A stretch of DNA of 64,000 nt from Macquaria australasica (lineage: Eukaryota; Chordata; Actinopteri; Centrarchiformes; Percichthyidae), in NCBI GenBank assembly GCA_005408345.1, contig SEMN01000268.1:496001-560000 (forward strand), read 5' to 3'. A program made the translations under genes and the position numbers. The notes below the pieces were generated by a model that saw nothing but the letters and a program-made list of their open reading frames with translations, made no database searches and had not been told where the DNA came from. Of the stretch, positions 49,736 to 60,432 are shown one piece after another (the stretch's first letter is position 1; every line of letters starts with the position of its first letter).

Positions 49736-49934
49736 ACACACAGCCATCCCTGTATCCATGGCTTATACAGCTGTTATGGCTAACATGTTAGCAAACAATC
49801 ACTTACTTACACATCCAGCAAAGGCAAAGAAACATTAGCATCCACTCAGAAAGTTTCCTCTGCTTTTTAAAAGGAGGCTAAAAGCTTCTGTAGAGCCGTA
49901 GAATTGGGTGATAATTCTCGGCGACCGCTTTCAC

Positions 49935-50167
49935 ATTACACACAGTCATTTGATTTAATGTTGATATCAAAAATATTGATTAATGCAGGTGTTAAGGCAA
50001 GTAAGAATTATGTTTCAGCGTATGTCTGCCAGGTCTCTCTACAGTTGCGAGGGTATTACACTTCCTGTGGTGGCTGCTTGTTTGCTCATCTGTAGCTCTA
50101 CGTCGTTGTGCAGATTTGGATACGTTTATCTGCAGGTCAGTACACATACTGCACACAGACAGTGTTT
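49935..50167 (-). other. b3glct: Probable b3glct 3'UTR
   Basis: Stretch downstream of the b3glct stop. The nearest poly(A)-signal-like hexamer on the minus strand is ATTAAA at 49954-49959, which would give a UTR of roughly 230 bases. No canonical AATAAA was seen close by, so a longer UTR running into the repeat at 49380-49735 is possible. Confidence 0.4.
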
Positions 50168-50302
50168 CTACAGTTCATCCCGTGGGCGTGCGTCCTGCAG
50201 CCAGTGTTTGTAGACGGCCACGGGATCTATGTTCCAGTGCTTGTGGAAGGAGATGGCCTGCTGCAAGGAGATCAGTGTCTTGGAGTAGTCATCCGGTCGG
50301 GC
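50168..50302 (-). CDS. b3glct: b3glct last coding exon with stop codon
   Basis: A 135-bp phase-0 exon, acceptor TATTTTAG (AG at 50303-50304), stop TAG at 50168-50170. It reads ARPDDYSKTLISLQQAISF, HKHWNIDPVAVYKHWLQ and a tail ending RDEL. HKHWNIDPV is diagnostic of this enzyme. The C-terminus is shorter than in human and carries canonical RDEL rather than REEL. Confidence 0.96.
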   Translation of the reverse strand, partial: ARPDDYSKTLISLQQAISFHKHWNIDPVAVYKHWLQDARPRDEL

Positions 50303-53300
50303 CTAAAATATCAAGAACAAGTGGTTGGCCTGTGTGTGTGTGTGTGTGTGTGCCCATGTATGTATCTGCTTAACGATTCATGTTATTTTGACCATTGCTC
50401 CAGGGTAGTTCATTCAATATTATGTTGTTGTAGCTCATGTAACCCACAAGGCAGTCTCTGTCTTTTACCACCTACATTTGGGAAGACAAACATGAAGAGC
50501 GCATCATGCAGAGCATCATTTGACACTGGATAAAGGTTAATGTTGCTAAAATCTGGCTCCCATCAACACTTGGAGCGCTTTTGGCTTATTTAACAGTTTC
50601 TGTTTGCACGTCACTGTGTGAGCGGGGAGAGAGATGGTTTTGGAAAGGCAGCAGAGACAAACTGAGTGAGGAAGATTGAAATTCATAGTGTTGACACTAC
50701 AGCATGATATCCAACATCATGTTCCACAACCATAATGTAACTATAGACCTACTTCTATCTAACAGTCCCTCCTATGGGACCTGTAAACTAAATGTGGTGA
50801 ACAACAGCCTTGATCTTATAGATTATATTACAACATTTAGGGGTTGAGAAGAAAATGTAGTTAAGGGAGGTCCTCACAATCATATTAAGGATTTTTCCCT
50901 ACCTGGTGGAACAGCGGACTGTGTGTGATGGGGACACCCAGAGAAGTGAAGCACCTGCCCAGCACCATGTCATCGGGAGCATCATCACTGTAGCAGCGAC
51001 AACCACTGGAAACTAGCCTGGACACCGCCACCCTACTGAGCACCATCCTACACACACACACACACAGCAGACTTTTAAATAAGGAGGAGGGAATTTATTG
51101 CTCAAAAATATATATGATACAAGATTTATTTGCCTGTGTGTGATTGTCTGGCCCTGAAAACTGTTGTGCTGTTTTTGTTTTTAAATCATGTACCCATGGC
51201 AATAACAGCTTTTATGATTTATTTTTTTGTATTTCAAAAAAGCAGTGATCCTCGACTTTTGGGGTGAATATATTCTCTTCTTCGTGAATAGTAAATCAGG
51301 AACACCTGCTTTGTGCGTCACTACTATCAGCACATCCACCACTGTTTTCCATTTTAACATGATGTGTAGCCAAGAACTGTCCACTCTAATCAGCGTTGTT
51401 TTCAGCTGCAGCAGGCTGATGTTTTTGGCAAAAAAAAAAGACTAAAGACTGCACTAAGAGAAAGTTAACTGGTGAACAGAGTGGAGCATTTAGCAGCTAA
51501 AGAGACAGATATTTCTCTCAGGAGATGGTGGAGAAAACGGAGCTAAAAGGAAAGTAAATATTGGACTTACATTCATCAGGTGGCCAGAAACACGACTAAA
51601 TCCATAACTGCTGGATGTGGAAATAACAAGTTTGCCATAGCAACATACAAGTAGTCATTTGATCCATTGTTTATATAAACATATTGATTATAGCAGCTTT
51701 AAAAATTCTAGTATCTGTATGTCAAGATTTCCAACGATACCAGATATGTCAAATGTGCAAAATTCAATATGATGCACGAGAGATTTAAAATGTTTCCATT
51801 TGATGACATGGTGCACTGATGAAAGTGGCTCAAATTTAGAATATTTCTTTCAATATTTGCCATAAAGAAGCTGCAATAAAGTTTTGGTACAAGTAGACCC
51901 AGACTGTACTGCACATCTGTCATATAGTGTTGCTAAAGTTTTTTCTCTAATTTTTAACTTGAATGCTCGTGTTAAAATCTTGCATAGTAGCCACATTCCC
52001 CTTTTACCATAACTGTGTGTTTAGACACAAAGTGAATTTCAGAGGCGGCGTGGTTGCATACAAAGTCAATGGAAAAGTTTCAGAGCGTATTCTGGTGCTT
52101 TATGAATCTGCTTCAGAAACGTACAGTGATGAAAGGAAAAAGTAGAGAGTTCAGTCAGAGGCTGAGCTGAACACAGACACATTCCCACAGAAATGGTTGG
52201 TGTGTCCACCGATAGCACAGCACCACCACCACCACCACCACCACCCCGCAGCCTCACCCTCCTCCTCCTGTGGTGTAGCTGTATCCGTTCTGAGCCAAGC
52301 CGTAGCCGTATCTCTCCCCCAGGCTCACTGCCTCCTTTGGGTCGTAGCAACGCAGCAGTCGCCGCAACCTGGGTAAACTGTATATAGACAACAATCAACA
52401 GACAAATAGATGGTAAGTGAGCACATGCCATAGACTGTGAAGACTCACAAAACAAGGTCCTAGCTACATCAAATATCCACTAAGAGACTTCACAGGATTT
52501 TTAGGGGATCTCTAAAGTTCTTTCTGTACTGCAATAAAACAGTCTACTCTAGAGCTCCCACACAGCCACTGTCCACTCTCACAGGTGTTTTCACTTGTTT
52601 TGCCTGAATGAGCTTTCCTCAGGACTATGTGGACATGCACATATTGACCTCTTTCTCCCCCTCCTGTCAGTTTTGTTGCAGCTGTCAAGTCGGTGACAGT
52701 GTCAGTTTATGAACCTGAGCAGAATTATAATTAGCCAGCAAGTGAAAACACCTGTGTGGGTGTGAGCAGGATCTTTAAATAAATCACATCATCAAAACAC
52801 ATGTAACACAGGAAAAAATCCTTTTTTTTAACTTTAGTTAATCGCCACAAAGTGTTGTTTTTAATGCTTTTAATTACTAAAATTAGGAGTGGTAGGTTAA
52901 AACAAAAATTTTTTCTTCCACTTACCTGATGAGTGTATCATCATCAACAATGAGTAGCCAATCAGCCTTAGGCACAGCTATGCTGAGGAACCGCCGCAAG
53001 ATGGCAAATGTCTTCCCACAATGTCCTGCAGGGAGACAACATAAAGACAACAATGTGTGGAAAAAGACGAGGCGGGGGTTGCCAGTTCAGGTTTGTGGCT
53101 CATGAAATGCTTGGGAGGAGCAAATTCCTCAGACCTCATGAAAGTATTATATCAACGGGCTGTTTTTGACAGATTATTATTAATAGCAGGTTTTTGTTGT
53201 AATTGTTTAGATTTAATAATTGTTTTATTTTTAATAGTTTTTTTGTTATAGTCGGAAACACAGAGTCTGCCATTATTTTAAAATGTTTCTGATCCATGAT

Positions 53301-56300
53301 CATAAGCAGTGAGATTTAAACCACACTCACTGGTACTGCACATACTGCAAAAACATGATCTGTATTTCAAAGGTCAGATCGGATATTTTGAAAAACTGGT
53401 GAAAATTGGTTCATACTTTTTAACAGCACTGAAACTGACTTTTTGCCTTACTAGCGGCTTGGCTCTATGGATGGCAATTTAGTTCTGTCATTTGTCAGTC
53501 ATTATGGTCCAGACTGACCATCCACTGGATGGATTGCCATGAAATTTTGTACAGATATCCATGGTGCCCAGAGGATGGCTCCTACTGACTTTGGTGATCC
53601 TCTGACTTTTCATATACCGTCACCATGAGGTCAGAAATTAAATTTGTCCAATTCTTCCGCTTATAACTACAAAACTAATGACATTCCTATTAGCCTCAGC
53701 TTTACTTTGTGTTTAGTGATAATTAGCAAATGTTAGCATGTTAACACGCTAACACGATGGTTAACATGGTAAACATCAACATGTTTACATTGTCACTGTG
53801 AGGATCTTAGCATGCTGATGTTAGCATTTAGCTCAAAGATCGGACCAGTAAACATACCAGTGAAGAGGCAGGCAAAAGAACAGGTATACTGTGGTGAATG
53901 AATGAAAAAGGGATGCAGTAGAAAAATGAGATGTCCAAGCCGATATACAGTACGTAGTTATACACAAGAGACAAAAAGAAAATAATGAAGGAGAGGGGTA
54001 GTCCTTTTGCTTTTATTCTCCTGAGCATGAGGTTAATGTGGTGTTTTAACAAAAAGGAAAAAAGAGGAGAGAATATCAAACTACAGGGAGTGAGAAGCAC
54101 TTCGCTAAAAGGAAAATTTGAGAAAATGAACAAAAGCATAGGCTTGGAAAGCATTAGAGTGTGGGGAAGATGAAGAATGAAGAAAAAGGTATGGGACAGA
54201 GGACATGAGGGGCAATGTAATACTTCCATCAGCCTGCAAACGAGAGCAGAGAGAGGAATATAAGAATGGATGGGAAAAAGAGATGGAGGTGTCGTTGACA
54301 CTGTGCCTGTCGCCCTGCTGTGTGAATGGACTCAAAAGTACACTGGGGGAGTGACACGGACAGATCTGTTCTGTAATCAGGGGTATATCTCAGACAAGAA
54401 TACATGTAACAGAAAGATAAAATCGGTGTCTGTCTTCTTCTCACTGAAGCCGGTCATTAGTGCAGTTATTGTTTCTGGCTCTAATTCCAGTTTTGAGGAA
54501 GTTCAAGTGTCATTTATCCACCTCTTCACTGGGATGACTCCCTAGTCTTTTGGTTTGTCTGTCCTCTGTTCCTCGATACGTGGTGCGTGCAGTGTGCGAG
54601 GACAGGAAGCGTTAGTCCTCAAGAGCCTTTCTATCTCCCTTTAACAATCTCACATCAGGAACAAAACACTGGAAAACAAAAGGGGATGGAGAGTAGTGGC
54701 TGTGTGGTGATTGAAGTACCACTTGAACTTGACGATCACCGAGCTGCTAACAATGTGGTGACTGCACACAGGAAAGAAAGAGGGGACACAGAGTCACACC
54801 AGGAAAAAATCTAAAGAGTCTAGAACAGAAGTTTGCCTCGAAGGCTTTCAGGCAGAAAGCTTTCTGGCTTTAGGAAGTCAGGTGACGTAGTATAAAGAAC
54901 GACAAAGTCCATGCAGCAAGGAGGTTGGGATGGATTAGTGGGTCAACCACTGGATGTTCACCTGGGAGACTGCTGTTCACGTCCCGTGTGAAACTACATT
55001 AACCACAGTTTGGTTAGGTTTCGGCACCAAAACTACTTCGTTAGATTTAGGAAAAGATTTGGGTTTGGGTTAAAACGTTCAACGATGGTACGTACTTTTG
55101 ATGCCTAAACCTAACAAAACTGTGACTGTTTCACAACATTAACCACATGTTAGAAAGGCTTTCTGACAGAAACGTGCACTAGTGGCTCTGTGAGGCTGTA
55201 CTTGGGCACAATGGTGCTTGCATAAGCAAGTATAATGTTTACCATGTTCATCATCTTAGTTAAGCATTTTAGCATGCTAACATGTGCTAATTAGCCCTCA
55301 AGTACAACTGAGGCTGATGGGAATTGTATTAGTTCTGCAGGTATTTGGTCATAAATCAACACATTGATGATGGTGCTAGATGAAAAGTTAAGGGGATCAT
55401 CAAAGTCATTTGAATTTATGCTCTCGAAAGTTGAGATGTTTCAGTCCCAGTGAGTTTCTGCACATCATCTACTGGCAACTTATCTATCACCATCCCCCCA
55501 CCCATTTTTAAGCTACCCATTCTTGTCAGGGCTGCAGTGGCAACAGGCGTCACAAACATCCTTTAAACATCCTCCTCCAGGCCAGCTCGGTGATTTAATC
55601 CCTCTCACGTATCCTAGACCTGTCCTGCAGGAATCAGTAAACATTGTTGCTGATGCTGATCAGCTCACCTCTCTCAGTATTGGGCACTCCCAGACTGATT
55701 GTGGGTATGGAGGCATCAGTGACATCGCTGTAATACTCTAAAAACCCAGCGTCTTTCTCCCAGGTTGCTTTCACCACTGGCACTGTGAGGAGACAAGGGA
55801 AGAGGAATACAAAGAGATGAGGTGGGGGAGTGAAAACATTCTCTCTGGAGCATACACAGCTCTGTACACTGAATCACTCTTTGATGGCTGTCAGAGCTCA
55901 TAATTAAAACTATCTCCTTACTGCAAACCTGTGAACTCCAAAGGACTGTGTAATCAAATAATGGACGATGTCTGCTACCTCTGACTGGGAGGAGAAAACA
56001 ATTAGGTTGTCTTTGAACGAAACACCGGATAACTACATGCTCACTCACAAATTTACATTAAAATGACAAAATGCTAACTCACAATCATAATCACACATAA
56101 TTAATTTTGATCCACGACAAGTGGGACCAGTCGTACGTTAATTTATTCTCAAACAAATACTCTAATGAATTGATTGTGCAGAACACTGATGGTTTGCTAT
56201 GCAATTCTAATAACCTGAATTTAAAGTAACAGAAGACTCACACTAAAGTTAATCACACAGTGTTCTTTCTACTTTTGATTTTGTTAATTGCTTTAAAATA

Positions 56301-59300
56301 GTCATTCCATAACTACTGGCTCATTTTGACCCTAAAAACAGACATCAGTGTTTTGAATAATTACACAAACTGTTGCAATTTCAGCAGACAGTCTAGATGA
56401 GGTTGTGAATTTAAACAGGTAGTTTTCACCTGACAGGTTAACTAGGACTGAATGACCAGCAGACTGTTAAGCGAGTGGCAGTAAACAAAAAAGCAGTGAA
56501 AACTCAAGAGACTGTAGTAAAACGTTTGCAGCTAAATGTCCTGTAATTTCCATTAAATTTCCATTTTTTTCCTGTGATAAACATCACAGAAAATCAGAGC
56601 TCAACTCAAGCTTGCAAGATCCATCAGACTTTTACACCAAAAGTACAACACACATAATCAATAACTGACTTCACATAAGAGTTTACAGATATTTTGGGAC
56701 AGCTGGAATTGCAAAAAACTGGTAAACAGATGTCTTCAAATTTCTTTTGTATGTCACCTAGTAGGAGTGCTGTGCAGTGTGTTGCATTGCTTAACAACTT
56801 AACACATTTCTCCTCACTGCACCTTTAAAATGGACATAACATTGTAATATTATACTGAATAAGATGGTTAAATTCATTACAATAATGCAGTAGATGGCAT
56901 TAATGTAGCAGAATATCACTGTACTGTGAGTAAAATGTTGAGGTACTTGTACTTGATTGTTTCCTTTTTATGGTACTTTATACTTCTACTCCACTACAAT
57001 GAACTTTTTAATCCACTACATTCATTTGACAGATATAATTGCTGGTTACTTTTCAGATTAAGAATTTACATTTAAAAAAAACATATAAGATCATAATACA
57101 ATGCATTATTAAAGATTAAATAGAATGTTTTTGGCCTGCGAAAACAACAGTGTGTAGTCGGGACCCCCCTCAGTCCACACTGTAATAGTACATGCTGGAA
57201 CTAATAACGTCATGTCTAGATGCTGAGCCAAGCTGCACCAGGACACTGCATCACTATGCTGCACCACACGAGTCTTTATGGCCTCCAATGGTGGCTGCAA
57301 AATTTCAGTTTGGCAGCAGGATATACTGTCATTTTATCAGCAGTTTTGATTATTTCTGGACTAGGCAGGACTTCTACAAATTGGACGACCTCCACCCAAA
57401 TAAGAAAGGAACCAAGCAACTAGTTTCTAATCGTAATCATTTTATAGCTTTCAGGTATCTCTGACACACACCTCAGCATGACCCTTACCACACTTCTCCC
57501 CAGAAAAGCCCGTTTTACTACAGTGAGGGTCCTGCTGGCCTATTCTGTGATTTTAATTGGACCATTCCTGTTGTGACCAGCGACAGAAGGAACGGGTGTT
57601 CAGCAAGCCATCTCTCTCCTCATATTGGTCACACCATCTAATCTCATTCACATTCCCTGCCAGCCTATGTCTCCTCCACCGCCCCATGCCAAAATGCCAA
57701 ATATATTCAAGGCAGGGCAACTCAGTGTAAGATCTCTGTTAAATAAGTAATCTGTGCGTAACGATTTCATTTCATCACAGAATCTGGAGAAACAGAATTG
57801 GGTAGGTGCAACCTGAGGATTTTATTGATTTTAATTGAAGAGTCTCCTCCTGGCTACTCTTTTCTTCACCACTTTAGACTTTGGGTGGGGGCTGAAATAA
57901 TATGAATCTTTCTTGTATTGATTTAGGACTGTTCTCTTCCCTCAAGGCACTTCCATTTGTATTTAAGGTGAATATTCAGTGTCTTATAGTCTACAGACAC
58001 CCCAAATCTTTTTTGTCTTCACTGCTGTAGTTTCTGCACTCTGCATTTGTAGGGCAGTATTAGTACTTTTACGGGGATCTGAATACTTCTTCCACCACTG
58101 CAGAATAAAATATTTTTTAATGAATTAAACTGTTTCATCCTTCAAAAACTGGTTGGTAATAACACACACGCACCTCGTTCCGAGTGGAATTTTTGGCAAG
58201 TTTTCACAGCAACAAATACGTCTTTCTTCAACACTGCATCTCCCTAGAAAGGATAGGAAGAAAAATAATGTCCCTCTTAATTTAAAAAAAGAAATGATGC
58301 ATCGTAGCTATGAAATGGTAAAGAAGTGCACAGGTGAACACAAATACAGTGTGAGGTGCAACAAATGTGGAATGTAATGGACTTAAAATTGAGTCAGGAT
58401 GGCAAAATGAGGCACACGGGGTCCTAACAGTAATATCATGTGGAATAAAGGAAAACAAATCACAGCCATGTGTTAGTGCTCGACTTAGATTTTCTGGCCA
58501 GACACGTCAATACTTACATCTCTTCTGCACTGAATTCCCATTTCAGGTGTCGCTTCTTATTCCAGAAAATCACCAACGGTAATCAGGATTTCATTACTTA
58601 TTTCTAGCTGTCGTTTAATCTGCTGCCTTTGTAGAATATTCAGTAGTAACACCAGACACTTTGTCATGATGGATAACAATCATTCCTGTAAGCTCATGAT
58701 AAGTGCCACATTATTCATGAATTATTTGGGTCAGGTGGTCTTCAAATTATGTTAGTTATTTTATGCAAAAGTCATGTACACAGCAATGTGCATTTTCATA
58801 TTCTTGTGTATATTTATATTTTTGGGGGAAATTAAAGGATCACAGCAGCAAAAGGAAGGAAAAAACAGATGCAAAGTGTGGGAAATAACCAAATAAAACT
58901 AGAATATACGTTATGAGAATGATTATGAGAAGGAAAAACATGAAAAATACAAAAGGAAGCTACGTATTCAGCGTCCTGATTGCATTTGGAAAGAAAGAGG
59001 CTAAAAGCTCAAAGTGTGTGTAGAAAGCGTGGGAAGAATCACTTATATTTAATCAATATTTCTCACTTGGTTATTTGGGGCTTCCCTATAATTTTACTAG
59101 TTATATTTACTATTCTATTTTAATTTATTCCTAAAATTCTGATTTCCATAAAAAAAAAAAATACCAACAGATTCTTATACGTCATTTCAAGGGTTTGTTA
59201 CTAACTCCGAGATCATTTAACTTCCTAAGTAGATACAGTCTCTGTGTGGCTTTCTTAGAAATATAGTCATTATTTTCTGTAAATCTAACGTGAATCACAC

Positions 59301-60375
59301 TTCCAAGATATTAAAAACAATTTATAGAGGGGACTCAAGGGTTGCAGTTTATCAGGAGTGTGCAGCTGGATAAAATAAGCTGTTTGGTTTTAACTACATT
59401 TATTTCTCCTCACACCACTGCTGAAGAGAAATTACGTGACTAACATATGTTAACCCAAGGAACTGGAGGTAAATAAAGTAGAATTTAATGTACAAAATAG
59501 GGGCCTCACAAGATTAGTTTTGGTTTCCTTCAACACCAGCTGACATTGTATTTGGTCATATCATAAGTGAGATCAAATTCTTTACCATTCTGACATAATA
59601 AAGAGTATGTGCTCCGGATATAAGGTCTACTTAACTTTGTAACCCCTGCGAAAATTTTGTTTAATGGTGTGGGAAGTCCATCAGTCCACGTGTATCGCCT
59701 TTCTTCTTTAGTCTTGTGCTGTTTGCTCTGAAATGTGCTATAGTGCTCATGTGTGTTTGCTTTTGTTATAACTCAACAAACAAACGCTGCAGTGATCCTT
59801 CATCCCACTCAGTGCGAATAGCTGTCTACTTGGTTTCTGTTTAGCCTGTTCAGACTGACTCAGCCCACTCATCCTTGCATTTGTATTCCTGTACAATAGG
59901 TTTTGGCTCTTTGCAACATGCATAATGTGCTCACTGTTTGACATCTAACTAAGCTGGACAGCTGAGTTATAAATGTGATTTACGGTGATGGATTATAGAA
60001 GCAACCATGAGAGAGACATACACATACAGGCACACTCTTTAAGATAATAGTGATGTAAACGTCCATTAATAAGAGCTGTACATACACAGTTGGGCAGGTA
60101 GGTTGTAAACGTCGTAGCACAGTTGTCTGCTGTCTCTGTACAAAACTCTGGGACCGCTGTCAGCTTTGGACCATTTCCTTCCTCCCAAATATACAACGCA
60201 ATCTAGAGAAACAGAGACAGACATGTAGGCCAAGATGAAGACGAATGTAGGCCTTATGGGGTAACAGTTGAAACAGTGGTTTGCAGTAATAGTTGTTAGG
60301 TACATTGCTCACAATGAGTCTTCAAACAACAAATATGAACAAATAATTCCCCTGCAGCTCTGGACCTCTTAGTAA

Positions 60376-60432
<57 letters not shown>

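Noticed and set aside
50108..50533. 141-codon and 85-codon plus-strand frames
   Set aside because: They are antisense to the last b3glct exon and run through a (TG)n repeat.
52369..52370. Inner AG as the main acceptor of the b3glct exon after DDD
   Set aside because: Would drop three residues relative to the human spacing; kept only as a possible alternative.
53828..54301. 157-codon minus-strand frame, the longest in the b3glct intron
   Set aside because: Hydrophobic, Ser/Leu/Phe-rich translation of AG-rich sequence, no domain or splice context; overlaps the end of repeat A.
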